Origin: Hippophae tibetana
Lineage: Eukaryota; Streptophyta; Magnoliopsida; Rosales; Elaeagnaceae
Reading direction: 5' to 3'
Assembly (NCBI GenBank): GCA_037013495.1
Contig: CM072812.1
Coordinates: 78,661,840-78,725,839 of the forward strand
DNA: 64,000 nt
A program made the translations under genes and the position numbers. The notes beneath the pieces were generated by a model. That model did no database searches and was not told the DNA's origin. It worked only from the letters and a program-made list of their open reading frames with translations. Of the stretch, positions 12,166 to 24,310 are shown in pieces. The stretch's first letter is position 1; the number at the start of each line of letters is the position of its first letter.

Positions 12166-14570
12166 TCCTTACGAGGTTTTGAAAACCTTCTCTCTTGGTA
12201 ATCCTTTCGTTAAATGATCTGCCAAATTTTCATCAGAACGTACATGATCCACTCTTACAGTTCCCGTAGAGAGAAATTCTCTAACATTACTATGCTTATG
12301 ACGTATCTGTTGTCTCTTGCCGTTGTAGTAACGGTTCTGAATCTTTGCAATAGCCGCGGTACTATCGCTGTGGATCAAGACAACTGGTATCGTTCTTTCC
12401 CACAAAGGGATCTCAGCTAACAGACTTCTTAGTCAGCCCACTTCTTCACTAGCAGTGGCTAGTGCTATCATTTCAGACTCCATTATAGATTGAGCCAATA
12501 TTGTCTGTTTCTTAGACTTCCAAGAAACAGCTCCACCAGCTATGTTAAATAAATAGCCACTAGTTGCTTTGGAGTCTTCTGATAAAGTGTTCCAATCTGC
12601 ATCGTTGTATCCTTCTAAAACAGCGGGAAACTTTTTATAATGTAACCCAAGGTCCATAGTTCTCTTAAGGTATCTCATAACCCTTTCAATAGCATTCCAA
12701 TGTTCTACACTAGGTCTACTGGTAAACCTACATAGTAGTCCCACAACATAAGCTATGCCTGGTCTAGTGCAATCAATAGCGTAACGTAAGCTACCAATGA
12801 TGCTCGCATACTCAGTTTGTCTAACACTGTCTTCGGTGTTCTTGAACAACTTTACACTAGGATCATAAGGAATACATGCAGGTTTACAGTTAAAGTAATT
12901 ATATTTCTTTAAGATCTTCTCAATATAGTGAGATTGATCTAGAGAAATTCTCTTTTCAGACCTAGTTATCTTTATACCAAGGATTACACTCGCTTCTACG
13001 AGATCTTTCATATCAAAATTAGTTCTTAACAACGTTTTCACATTATTCACAACATAAATATTTGATCCAAAAATAAGCATGTCATCCACATATAAACATA
13101 TAATAGTGCAAATATTATCTTCTAATTTATAATAAATGCATTTGTCACTTTCATTTATTTTGAATCCATGTGAGATAACTAGATTATCATTTTTTTCATG
13201 TCATTGCTTAGGTGCTTGTTTTAGACCATAAAGAGATTTATCTAATTTACAAACTTTATTTTCTTGACCTGCGATAACAAAACCTTCAGGTTGATCCATA
13301 TAAATTTAATCACCATTTAAGAAAGCAGTTTTAACATCCATTTGATGTACTACTAAATCATGGATAGCAGCGAGAGAGAAAAGTACACGTATGGAAGTTA
13401 TTCGTGTAACTGGTGAAAAGGTATCAAAGAAATCTACATTTTCCCTTTGCCTATATCCTTTAACTACAAGACGAGCTTTGTATTTTTCAATAGTACCATC
13501 GGGTTTTAATTTCTTTTTTAGTATCCATTTACATCCAATGGTTTTGCAACCATGAGGTAAGTCAACTAAATGCCAAGTCTTATTATACTCAAGTGAGTCC
13601 ATTTCATCATTTATGGCTTCTTCCCATAAGTTGGCATCTAAAGAAGATAATGCTTCTTTAAGAGTTTGGGGATCTTCCTCTAAGGTATAAGCATAAAAAT
13701 CAGTCCCAAAATCCTTAAGGGTTCGAGCTCATTTACTTCTTCTAATTTTAGTGTTTAATTCTTCAGTTTGTTCACTAGTTCTAGTTATGGGTAAACTACT
13801 AGAAGATGAGCCCCCACTATTTTTAAATTTAAAGGGAAACCTATGTTCATAGAAGTCAGCATCATTTGATTCTATAACTACTTGATCTTTTAAGTCATAG
13901 AATTTATAAGATTTACTATTCACAGTGTATCCTATGAATACACATTCATATGCTCTACTAGCAAGTTTATTTCTTTTAGGATTAGAGATCCTAACATAGG
14001 CTAAACAACCCCAAGTTTTAAAATAAGTTAAATTAGGTTTCTTATTTTTCAAAATTTCATATGATGAAATTTTATTTGTAGATTTAGGCACTCTATTTAG
14101 CACATAGCAAACAGTTAATAAAATTTCTCCCCACCAATGGGAAGCAGCACCAGAGTTTAATAAAATTGCAACAACTGATTCAGTAAAAGTTCTATTTTTT
14201 TCTTTCAGCTTTGCCATTCATGTCAGGAGAATAAGGTGTAGTTTTTTCATGAATGATTCCATGAGTTTTATAAAAATCATTGAAGATATTGGAATCATAT
14301 TCGGTGCCTCTATCACTTCGAAACCTTTTTATTTTTCTGTTAAGTTGATTTTCAATCTCAGTCATAAATATTTTAAACATGTCAAATGCTTCACTTTTAT
14401 TTTTCATTAGATATACATAAATGTAATCTGAACATTCATCTATAAAAGTTATAAAATAGCGTTTTCCATTTCTTGTTAAATTTCCATCAAGTTCACATAT
14501 ATCAGAATGAATTAATTCTAAAGGTTCAGATTCTCTAACTACTAATTTATGTGAAGTTTTGGTTATTTTA
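12166..14570 (-). pseudogene. Copia 1 pol: integrase, reverse transcriptase, RNase H
   Basis: Read from high to low coordinates. The integrase core has FRSDRGTEY and later TPYSPDMNGKAERK (about 14190-14400), then the C-terminal domain with WGCLAYVRI and YKFYDLKDQ (13729-14170). RT follows with GCKWILKKKLKPDGTIEKYKAR (given here only as a landmark around 13500), VHQMDVKTAFLNGD, and the catalytic LYVDDMLIF near 13080. RNase H follows with NDADWN and IHSDSTAA (12170-12620) and ends LADHLTKGL. Stops and frame changes break it at about 13730, 13305, 13090 and 12432. Several replace conserved tryptophan codons. Confidence 0.9.
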
Positions 14571-14572
14571 GC

Positions 14573-15240
14573 TTAACTACAAAAATCACATTTTTCAAAA
14601 TCATTTAAAGATAGTTTAGGAATTAGTTCTAAGCTACTCATGTTCTTGATTATGCGTTTATTAACATGACAAAGTCTAGCATGCCAAATATTAAAAGAAC
14701 TCAACATGTAAGCAGAAGAAGAGGTTTTAATGATTTCAACATTTAATTTAAACATGCCATCAGTGGCGTACCATTTCCCAACAAATATATTATTTTTAGT
14801 TATAGTATATAAGTCAGCCCCTATAGTTTGAGTAAACCCAGCTTTGTTAAGAAGATAGCCTGAAACTAAGTTCTTTCTCATCTCTGGAGTATGCAGGACA
14901 TCCTTCAAAATGACAGTCTTTCCAGAGGTAAACTTCAATACCACCTCACCAGTACCAGCAACTTTAATGGAGTGGGAGTCGCCCAACAACACTTTCTTGT
15001 CCTCAGAATCAGAATAGAACTTGAACATGTCTCGATCATAGCAAACATGGAGAGAAGCACCGGTGTCCACCCACTACCCCTCGGATCCACCAACAAAATT
15101 GACTTCAGATATCATAGCAATAAGTTGATCTTCGGTAAAATTCACCTGTGGAGCAGGACGATTCCTGTTCTGGCAGTTCCTAGCCAAACGGCCAGGTCTG
15201 TTACAACTATAACATATGAATGTGTTATTCCTTAAGGGAT
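14573..15240 (-). pseudogene. Copia 1 zinc knuckle, protease and GAG-pre-integrase region
   Basis: On the minus strand, the knuckle CYSCNRPGRLARNC (about 15180-15220) is followed by a protease with catalytic DTGAS at about 15060. The integrase zinc-binding region follows (WHARLCHVNKR ... CDFC, about 14580-14690). A stop just before the protease (reading EG-stop-WVDTG) and another after CDFCS break the frame. Confidence 0.85.
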
Positions 15241-15507
15241 TTGAGGTCCATTTTGGGGAGAATAATTTCTATTTCTATTTTGGTGGTTGCGGTTTTGATT
15301 ATTACTACGATTATGAGTTTTCATATTTCTACCTTTAGGTTTCAGAATTGTAGATGAGGGTTTCTTATTGGTACTGTTATTTGAGACTACAAGTACTTCA
15401 TCTCTTTGGTCTTGCTTTCGAGCTTCTTCTTCTATTCTTAAACGGGTTATAATACTTTCTAAAGAAAATTCCCTAGTTTTATGCCTAAGTGTATTCTTAA
15501 AATCTTT

Positions 15508-16008
15508 CTAAGCAGGGAGTAATTTATCTATTATAACAGCTACTTGAAATTGTTCATCTAAAGTCATACCTTCAGAAGTTATTTCGTGTGCTATCTTCTG
15601 CAGTTCGTGTGATTGAGCTTCCACTGATTTGCCATCAATCATTTGAAACTTCATGTATCTACTGATAACATACTTCTTAGTTCCAGCTTCCTCAGTGTCG
15701 TATTTCTTTTGAAATGCGTCCCAAATTTCCTTAGTAGACTTATCACAGTTATAATAATCATACAAATCATCAGGTAAACCGTTAAGAATATAATTTTTGC
15801 ATAGAAAATCATTTTCCATCTAGGTGTCTAAATCCTTAGTTGCAGCTTCAGTAGGAGGATTGGACTGTATTGGTTTTTCAGTAGTAAGAGCAGAAACGAC
15901 TTTTTTCATGGTTAAGAAAAACAACATTTTTTGTCTCCATCTTTTAAAGTGTAGGCCTTCAAAATGGAATGGTTTGTTGAGATCACCAGTTAGAATTTCA
16001 GTAGACAT
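15508..16008 (-). pseudogene. Copia 1 gag
   Basis: The frame opens with ATG at 16008 (MSTEILTGDLNKPFHFEGL), continues with KRWRQKMLFFLT, and after one stop (at about 15820) with LCKNYILNGLPDDLYDYY and KEIWDAFQKKY. These are typical Ty1-copia capsid motifs. A second stop occurs near 15508. A single nonsense change, probably of a tryptophan codon, separates the two halves. Confidence 0.85.
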
Positions 16009-16032
16009 GTCAGATAGAATACGTCTTAAAAT

Positions 16033-16949
16033 TGTTGATACAAGTTTGTTAATAACATTACTGAAACAATATTACCGATAACCTGGTGTGAACTGATTGG
16101 GTTGAGTCGTGTACTAGGTCGCTTTCTTTAAGACGTTTTGCGGCTCTGCCCAATTTATGCAAGCAAACACAACCCCGTCGTCCCCAAGATAAAACAACCC
16201 ATAATCTTAATCTCTGTCTCAGAACTTCACTGCACTGATAAAGACTAGAATGCTACACCTGAAAATTTGTTGCTCGGAAAACTAAAAAAAACTTAGAATT
16301 GCAGAGAGAATTTTTTTTCGTAGGGAGATGAGTTTGCAGATTGTTGTATTGAAACTGAGAACTGAAGCCCTCTTTTTATAGGTTTTAGAAACCGTGTGGC
16401 AATTATGATAATAACGGTAATGTTTGGGAATTAAGAGTGTAACAACCATTCTGAGTAATGAAGAGTAACGACTATTTTGAGAGTAAAGACGAGTAACAGA
16501 CATTTTTGAGAATAAATACGAGCAGTAGCTATTTTTCTGAATAAAGAAGAGAAATAGCCATTTAACGGTCATATTCTGATAAAAGAAAATAACGGTCATT
16601 TTTCTGAGAAAAAATATATATATAACAACCATTTTTCTAAGTGGAAAAGTTTTCCTTAAAAAAAATATTTTTCCAAAAAATAAAAAACCACCTCACACGC
16701 ACTCGACTCTGCTCGGCATGGCACGGCCGGTCGGCGGCGGCGCGCACACGTGTGGTATCACATTTGCCTAGGTCCTCTCCATTTCCACAAAAGTGGGTGC
16801 CCCTTGGGGCCCAATCCCAATAGCCAACTTTTCACTATTTATACCTGTTTTAAATAATGTAAAAAAGCAATGTGGGACAAGGCTTTACAATTTTTTATTA
16901 ACTTTATCTTTTCCAACAATCCTTTTTATAAAATTCATATTTTCCAACA
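16033..16949 (-). repeat. Copia 1 LTR (5' LTR in element orientation)
   Basis: This 917-bp LTR pairs with 10726-11660. Its inner border lies 25 bases from the gag start at 16008. Confidence 0.9.
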
Positions 16950-16954
16950 ATAAC

Positions 16955-17900
16955 CACCACCACAATGCTCTTATGCATCGTTGCCAGCCCTTAAATCATA
17001 CCCAAGCTTTGGGTAATTTTACATATGACAAATCTGAGCCAACTCATGTCTAACATACCTATTATCGACCTCGACAATAAGAGTATCCAGATTTTAGAAC
17101 CAAGAATGATATCCCCTGTTATACTGGACGGATGAACATTGGATAAAAACTATGGATAATTTTCTAGAATACATGGAAGTTCTTGAAGAAAAACAAGTCA
17201 AAGTAGTAGCCTACAAATTGAAAGGTGCTGCCAATGCATGGTGGGATCGAATACAGACCACTTGTAGGGTATGGTGATCTTCCTATTAAGTCTTAGGGTT
17301 GGATGAAGAGGTTAATGTATGAACATTTTCTTCCCTCTAATTATCAGTAAGTTTTATTCAAGCAATATCATTATTGTAGCAAGGAATGAGAATAGTGGGA
17401 ATGATGAATTTTAAGAGTTGTGAGCTAGGAATGACTTAAAAGAAAGTGAATCATATGAAATCCTGAGAATCATTACTAGCTTATAGGAACCAATTAAAAG
17501 TTCAGTTGATATGAGAAATGTCTCCAGTTTCCCTGAAGCAAGTATCCTTTCCATTAGATATGAAAACCAATTCAACAAAACTCATAGCAATTACTCTGTT
17601 AGACAATCACCACCTGATACAGATCTCGATACACCACCTTCTACAAACAATAAAAACAGCCATGCACCACACCAAGAATCCCCTCATTACCCAAAAACTC
17701 GTAAGAAATAGCCTATGACCGATGCCAAGTCTAACCCATATGCCAAACCCAACGTCTTTAGGTGCTTCAAATGCAACTAACTTGGTCATCATTCAAGTGA
17801 TTGTTCACTTAGAAAAACCATCAATATTGTTGAAGGAACTGAAGAGGTAAAAGAGGGATTTGAGGATGCTGATAATGAAAATCTTGAAGAGGAATAATTC
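16955..17900 (+). pseudogene. Gypsy gag, 3' part with zinc knuckle
   Basis: Gypsy sequence resumes exactly after the copia 1 target duplication. The fragment MDNFLEYMEVLEEKQVKVV followed by KGAANAWWDRIQT (17146-17255) is the recognisable Ty3-gypsy capsid core. Further on, RCFKCN-stop-LGHHSSDC (about 17760-17805) is a CCHC zinc knuckle with one stop in it. Frameshifts and stops are frequent. Confidence 0.8.
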
Positions 17901-18327
17901 CTTAAAAGGGACGAAGAATACAGGTTTATTTGCATTGTGTAGCGACTATTATTGACTCCTAAAGAAACAAAGTTATTACAAAGGCACAACATCTTCAGAA
18001 CTAGACATACAATAAAAAAGAAAGTGGGTGAAGTCATCATTTATAGTGGAAGCAATGAAAACGTGATTTCTAGGAACCTAGAGAATGCCATAGAACTTCA
18101 TCTTTGCAAACATTCTAAACCTTATAAAGTCGGGTGGATTAAGAAGGGTGTTCAATCTAAAGTCACAGAGATTTGTACAACAATACCGATTTTATAGATA
18201 TTTTGGTTTTATATTTGTAAAACTCGCACAAATCATTTTATAGAAAATGAAAAGTATATTTCCAAGGTCGATCTAAAGAAGAAATATATATGATCTTTAA
18301 TTTATTATTCAAACTTTTAAAACTTAT
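17495..18327 (+). repeat. Tandem duplication inside the gypsy element, copy A
   Basis: This roughly 833-bp unit runs from AGTTCAGTTGATATGAG (17499) to the run ending CAAACTTTTAAAACT near 18325. It is repeated directly downstream as copy B. It covers the end of gag, the zinc knuckle, the protease start and the first part of the 25189-26812 element. Copy A has lost about 40 bp at the border of that element. Confidence 0.85.
17940..18200 (+). pseudogene. Gypsy protease fragment, copy A
   Basis: The frame TPKETKLLQRHNIFRTRHTI, then EVIIYSGSNENVISRNLENA (17952-18110), is the gypsy aspartic protease region. Compared with copy B (IDWGSSEN), the expected catalytic Asp position reads Tyr (IYSGSNEN), so this copy is inactive even apart from its truncation. 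Confidence 0.65.
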
Positions 18328-18578
18328 TAAGAGTTCAGTTGATGTGAGAAATATCTCCAGTTTTCCTGAAGTAATTATCCTTACCATTAGATATGAAAAC
18401 CAATTCAACAAAACTCATAGCAATTACTCTGGTAGAAAATCACCACTTGATACAGATCTCGATAGACCACCTTCTACAAACTATAAAAATATCCCTGCAC
18501 CTTACCAAGAATCCTCTCATTACCCAAAAAATCCTAACAAACAACCTATGATCGATGCCAAGTCTAACCCTTATAACA

Positions 18579-19047
18579 TGTTAAAAATAAACATCAACCC
18601 AATAAATGAAGTACTTGAAAGATGTAGAAAAATAAATGGAATGGTTAGAGGATGTAGGAAAATAAATAGAGTGGTTGAAGGATGTAGGAAAATAAATGGA
18701 GTGGTTTAAGGATGTAGAGAAGAGAAGTGTGTAGATAATATTTGTGTGGTAGAATTATTTCTTTATTTTATATATGTGTGGTGTAAATTGCATGGTTAGG
18801 ACTATAAATAGCCTATTTTGCATTTGGTTTAATCATCCCATCAAAAACAAATAAGTCTTTGTACTCTCAGTTTGAGTGTGAGTTGAGAGCTTTCTCTTTG
18901 AGTGTTTGTATTTCTCCTCAATTTGTGAGTTTTCTTTGAAATGTGTTATAGTGTCTTTTATTGTGGGTATAATACAAGTAGTTTGTTTATTTTTTTGGAT
19001 CCAATATTAGTAAATTTAGAGTTGTGTATTCTAAATTTTACTCAACA
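18579..19047 (+). repeat. Copia 2 left LTR
   Basis: Pairs with 24311-24780. Its first part carries four tandem copies of a roughly 30-bp GGATGTAGGAAAATAAATGGAGTGGTT-like unit (given here as two words, GGATGTAGGAAAATAAAT and GGAGTGGTT). A TATA-like ACTATAAATAGCC follows. Confidence 0.9.
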
Positions 19048-19173
19048 ATTGATATCAGAGAGGGACGGTCAAGGATTGTTCTTAATGGAGCTATTTTGAC
19101 TTGTGAGGAGTTTGGTACTCTACAAGTTTCTTAGTTAAGATTATTCGGTATATTAGTAGTCTTACTAACACAA

Positions 19174-19985
19174 TGGGTGACCTTCAAGTAGTTGGAGGAA
19201 TCAAGAAGCTCAACAGTAAAAAATACAACACATGGGCAACATGTATAGAGTCTTACCTACAAGGTTAAAATCTGTGGGAGGTTATTGGTGGTGAAGAAGT
19301 TAAAAAACCAACAACGGAAGATGCAAACAACATTTTGCGGAAGTGAGTAGGCAAAACAATGTTTTCTTTAAAGACCACAGTTGAAGACGAAATTTTGGAG
19401 CATATTTGGGATGCCAAAATACCGAAGGAAGTATGAGACACTCTTTTCAAAGAAGAATGATACAAGACTGCAACTTCTTAAGAACGAGTTGCTATCAATG
19501 GTGTAATGTGACATGAAGATTTCCCAGTACTTTCACAAGGTAAAATCGATATGCCGCAAAATTTCAAATTTAGATCTGAAAGCTCTTATTGGGGAAACCA
19601 GGATAAAGAGAATAATTATCCACAGTTTGAGACCTGAATGTTAAGGGTTTGTTGTAGCTATATAAGAATGACCGACACAACCATCTCTTGTTGAGTTTGA
19701 TAATTTGTTGACTGGTTAAGAAGTTATCGCTAAGCAAATAGGAGGAATCTCGCTAAAGGATAAGGAAGAAGCGCTCTACACCAGTAAAAGCAAAGGCACT
19801 ATCAAGCTATACAATGGTAGTGGATCTAACAAGTATGGTGAAAAAGGACAAATTTCTCAAGGAAATGGAGGCTTTCATCCAGGGGAGCTTGGAAGAATCG
19901 CAATAACAGTAAAAAATTTGATGATAAATATTACAATTGCGAGAAGATGGGTCACATGAAAACAAATTGTTGGAGTAAGAAAAAG
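19174..19985 (+). pseudogene. Copia 2 gag
   Basis: It starts with ATG at 19174 (MGDLQVVGGIKKLNSKNYNT then WATCIESYLQG), a common plant copia gag opening. A stop follows where the family has Gln. The frame continues with LWEVIGGEEVKKPT. A CCHC zinc knuckle (YYNCEKMGHMKTNCW) lies at about 19930-19980. Frameshifts and stops make it non-functional. The CACTA insertion follows at once. Confidence 0.85.
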
Positions 19986-20277
19986 CCCCACTACTACAAA
20001 ACAGGCCATTAAAGTCGGTTAAAAACCAACTTTAAATTAATTGACTTAAAATTTAAAGTTAGTTCAATGCGTGAACCGACTTTCAAATATATATTGATTT
20101 TTTTTATATATTTGTACTCATTTTCTACTCTACTAATAACCTGTATTCAATCACATATAGCATAAAAACCCAAAATCTATTTAAAAAAGTGTAAATAATA
20201 ATACAAATAATTGAAAATTTAAATATAATTAATTACTTGATTATTAAATTTATTACAAAAACAATAATGTATATAGA

Positions 20278-20307
20278 ATACATACATACATACATACATA
20301 TATATAT

Positions 20308-20350
<43 letters not shown>
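20278..20350. repeat. (CATA)n/(TA)n microsatellite in CACTA 1
   Basis: Tetranucleotide CATA repeats grade into a long TA run, seen directly. Confidence 0.9.
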
Positions 20351-20355
<5 letters not shown>

Positions 20356-20937
20356 CTTAAATTACAAGTAAAATAATGGGTCAAAGTGTAATGGATTTTG
20401 CGAGCAAACTTGGTTGGCTTAGAATCACCAGCATATTGACAAGAAAACTAGGCAAAAACAATTGATCCATATAACAATTCATCCCTCTACATACATGAGC
20501 ACGTAAACATCCATCAAACAAACAGTCTAAACTTCAGAGACATATGAATGGAGAAATTAAAGCATTATAAATATTACCATGGTGTTGTCCTATGTTATTC
20601 AAGTTATATTCTTCTCATGGTGTTATAATTTGAACAAAGTGTTCTGTCCATTATTCTTGTAAATCATCAAAAATATGTATATCATAGCCTCACTTGTTCC
20701 ACTCAAAGAAGTATATGTAATTAATTAAATTCAAAATAAGAATGTAATATCATGAATTCAAATTTTTTTTACTTATATATGTTAAAATATTAGTAAAAGA
20801 GATTACCACATTGACATCCGAGTGATATAATAATAACCTTATCCTATCGAACTCATATTAGCACTTTATTAATCTTTTGTCTATAAATATGAAGCTATAT
20901 GAAATCAAGCTGGTATTTTTAATGCTATAATGAGCTC

Positions 20938-21086
20938 TAATATGAAGTCAGTGTAACTTTGATTTGTTACTTGGCTTGGTTGAGTTTTGGTGCCCTTAAA
21001 CGTATGGAACAATTATGTAATACGTTTATGGGCACCAAAACTCAACCAAGCCAAATAACAAATCGGAGTTACACTTGACTTCATAT
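20938..21086. repeat. Long hairpin (arms about 65 bp, loop about 16 bases)
   Basis: The left arm (20938-21004) and right arm (21020-21086) are reverse complements with only a few mismatches. Both arms hold TTGGCTTGGTTGAGTTTTGG or its complement. It lies 25 bases inside the right CACTA terminus. A transcript would fold into a near-perfect stem. Confidence 0.88.
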
Positions 21087-21111
21087 TTTTATACCACATT
21101 TTGTAGTAGTG

Positions 21112-24100
21112 CCTATTGAAAGTAATATAGCTACTTCCAGTTATAAGGAGCATAGTGAAGATGGTTGGGATGCCGAAACACTATTCGCTATATAGGAAGA
21201 AGAATTAGCTCTTACAGTGACAACATTAAAACAAATTGACTACAAGAATGATTGGATCGTAGATTCGGGATGCTCAATCATATGACGCGTGATAAATAGA
21301 AATTGGAAAGCATGTCTGAGTACAAAGGAGGTCATGTAGTGGTGACAACTTAAAACTCAAGGTTAACGATAGCCCACATCGGTAAGATGATATTTACGCC
21401 TCTATACAATACTAACAAGGTACCACTTCAAGATGTTTATCATATCCTATGAATGAAGAAAAACTTGCTATATATGGCTCAATTTACATCATCAGGTCAC
21501 TATGTATTCTTTGGTCTCCGAGACGTGAAGGTGTATCATGATCTCAAAATCTCAGAAACACAGATAAGGGAGGGGCAATGATTGGAATCAATCTACATGA
21601 TGTCATCAGAATATGCATATGTAGACAGAACAAGAAGAAATAAGACAACAAGTCTATGACATATGTGGTTAGGTCACGTTAGCTATTCCAAGCTAAGTGT
21701 GATGATAAAGAAATCAATACTTAAAGGGCTTCCTTAACTAGACGTGCGAACAAACATAGTTTGTGCAGGATTCCAATATGGTAAAGCTTACCAATTTCCA
21801 TATGAGAAATCAAAGTTTAAAGCAAAAGAACCATTGGAGTTAGTTCACTTTGATGTATTCGGACCTGTTAAGCAACCATTAATTGGTAGTATGCAGTACA
21901 CGGGGAAATTCATTAATGATTTCTTAAGGTATTAAGGGTTTTCTTTATGAAAGAAAAATCTGACACATTTTCAAATTTTAAAGATTTTAGAGAGTCAACT
22001 GAAAGAGGAGTAGGAAAGAAGATTTTAGAGAGTCAACCTAAGGAAAAGTTGAATACTTCGTCAGTACACTTATGCCAATACACCACAACAAAATGGTATA
22101 ACAGATAGAAAGAACCGACATCTTGTAGAAATATGTCAAAGTATGCTACATGAAAAGAATATACCTGGGAGGTTTTGGGTTGAAGCGATGAGGACTGTAT
22201 CCTTTATGATCAACAGATTTCCTCAACCAAGGTTAGGATTTGTTTCAACCTTTGAGAAACTGTGAAACATAAAACCTACAGTTAGCTACTTTCAAGTATT
22301 TGGCTGTGTGTTGTGTATTTGTTCCTGATCATTTACGGAGCAAGTTTGACAGGAAATTTGTTAGATGTATCTTTGTGGGATATGATAGCTAAAGAAAGTG
22401 GTGTAAATGTTGCGATCCAATGAGTGGAATATGCTACACTTCACGAGATGTGGTATTCGATGAAGCATCTTCTTGGTAGTCCTCAGAGAAGGAGGCGTTT
22501 CCAAACTCGAGAGAATTTGAAGACAAGTTGCAACAAAAGATGGAGGAGCATACTATTCAACTCTAACCAAGTTTAAATGAATCCAGAGATCTAAACGATG
22601 ATGTTTCCTAACAAAGAGTAACTCAGAATCCTTGGTAAACTAACATATATCAACTAAAAGAAGAAGGTGAGCCTAGTGAAATGGAAGAATCCACTCCACA
22701 ATCTCAACTCTATAGGTTAATAAGAACACGAAGTCCAAATCCCAAATATGCCAATGCAACCATAATTGAAGAAGTAATAGAACCTAAGACATTCGACGAA
22801 GCATTGCAAAGATCTAAGTGGATGACATCAATGAAAAAAGAGATTGATGCACTTTAGAAAAATCAAACTTGGGATCTGGTGCGAAATCAGAAGATGTGAA
22901 ACCCATATCCTGTAAGTGGGTTTACATGATAAAGCATCATCCAAATGGGTCAATTGAGAGATATAAGGCACAATTGGTAGCTCGTGGTTTCTCTCAATAG
23001 TATGGACTAGACTATGACGAAACATTTAATCAGGTGGTGAAACTTACAATTGTACGAGTCTTACTTGCACTTGTAGCCAACAAAGATTGGAATTTATTTC
23101 AGATGGATGTGAAGAATGCTTTTCTTCATGGAAAGTTGGATCGGGAGATCTACACTATCTAACCAATGGGTTTTCAGAGCCAAGATAATCTTGAATACGT
23201 GTGTAAGTTGTGGAAAACACTTTACAGATTGAAATAGGCACCTAGGGCATGGTATGATATGATTAGTAAATTTTTAATACAAAGTGGTTACTCAGTAACA
23301 CCTACAAATTCCAACTTGTTTGTCAAAACCAATGAAGGAAAACTAGCTATCCTACTAGTGTATGTAGATGATTTAATCATAATTGGTAATGATAAGGCAA
23401 AAATTCTTTGAACAAAGGAGAATTTATCAGTCCATTTCCAGATGAAGGAACTTGGACAACTCAAGCACTTCCTTGGCCTAGAGGTTGACCACACACAAGA
23501 AGGAATATTTCTTTGTCAACAAAAATATTCCAAAGATTTCATGAAGTGGTTTGGAATGCTTGAATGAAAACCGTTTTCAATGTCGATGGAGACAAATGCC
23601 AAAACATGTGCACATAAAGGAAAAGATTTAGAAGATGTGACAATGTTTTGAAAATTGGTAGGTAGTCTAATCTACTTAACCTTAACTCGACCTGACATTT
23701 CTTATGTAGTTAGTGTAATGAGTCAATACATGAAAATTCCAAAGAAGTCTCATTTGGAAGTAGTTCAACGAATACTAAGATATGTGAAGAGTACAATTGA
23801 CTATGGTCTTTTATACAAGAAAGGTGGAGATGATAGGTTAGTTGGTTATTACGATGTTGATTATACAGGAGATCAACAACTGGGTATGTGTTTAAGCTTT
23901 TTTCTAGAAAAATTTCTTGGTGTAGCAAGAGACAGCCGATAATATTATTATCAACCACTGAAGTTGAGTATCGAACAACGAAAATGGAAGCTCAAGAGAG
24001 TACATGATTGATACAATTAATGAATAATCTACAACAACCAATAAATTATGAAGTTTCGTTATACTGTGACAATCAATCGACAATTCGTTTGGTAGAGAAA

Positions 24101-24310
24101 CCAATCTTTCATGCAATAACTAAGCATGTTGTAGTGCACTATCACTTTATCAGAAAGAAAGTTTTGCAAAAAAAAATTGAGATGAGGCAAATCAAGACAG
24201 ATGATCAAGTTACAGACTTGTTCACAAAAATATTAAGTATTGGTAAGTTTGAAATGTTTCACCGTCAGCTAGGCATAGTAAAAATTGTGAGAGTTGGTGT
24301 TGAGGGGGAG
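21112..24310 (+). pseudogene. Copia 2 protease-integrase-RT-RNase H (broken)
   Basis: Domains in order: protease WIVDSGCS (about 21255); GAG-pre-integrase WLGHVSYSKLS (about 21665); integrase with [14 protein letters not shown] (about 21836-21880); RT with CKWVYMIKHHPNGSIERY (about 22905-22965), [12 protein letters not shown] (about 23097) and intact YVDD (about 23360); then RNase H with [20 protein letters not shown] (23655 on) and LYCDNQSTIRL (about 24060). It ends shortly before the polypurine tract. Stops lie within RT (for example LK-stop-APRAW at about 23235) and before RNase H (about 23650). The frame is not translatable as one protein. Confidence 0.88.

Larger units (their letters stand above)
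10726..16949 (-). mobile_element. Ty1-copia element 1 (minus strand), inserted in gypsy gag
   Basis: Two long LTRs (10726-11660 and 16033-16949) begin TGTTGATACAAG and end TTTTCCAACA on the plus strand. The flanks ATAAT (10721-10725) and ATAAC (16950-16954) are the target duplication with one change. Coding order on the minus strand is gag, protease, integrase, RT, RNase H, as in Ty1-copia. Next to the LTR at 11661, on the minus strand, lies the polypurine tract AAGTGGAGGAT. No clear initiator-Met primer site is visible beside the LTR at 16033, so a different tRNA primer or decay is possible. Many stops interrupt the frames. Confidence 0.93.
19989..21111. mobile_element. Non-autonomous CACTA transposon 1 (in copia 2)
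   Basis: A perfect 13-bp terminal inverted repeat CACTACTACAAAA is found at both ends, with flanking trinucleotides CCC (19986-19988) and CCT (21112-21114). Removing the element and one trinucleotide restores the copia gag reading ([11 protein letters not shown]). No transposase is visible in 1.1 kb, so it depends on a partner element. Its left subterminal region matches the right end of the CACTA element at 46951-47968 in reverse, so both are one family. The right half carries a long hairpin (20938-21086). Confidence 0.9.
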
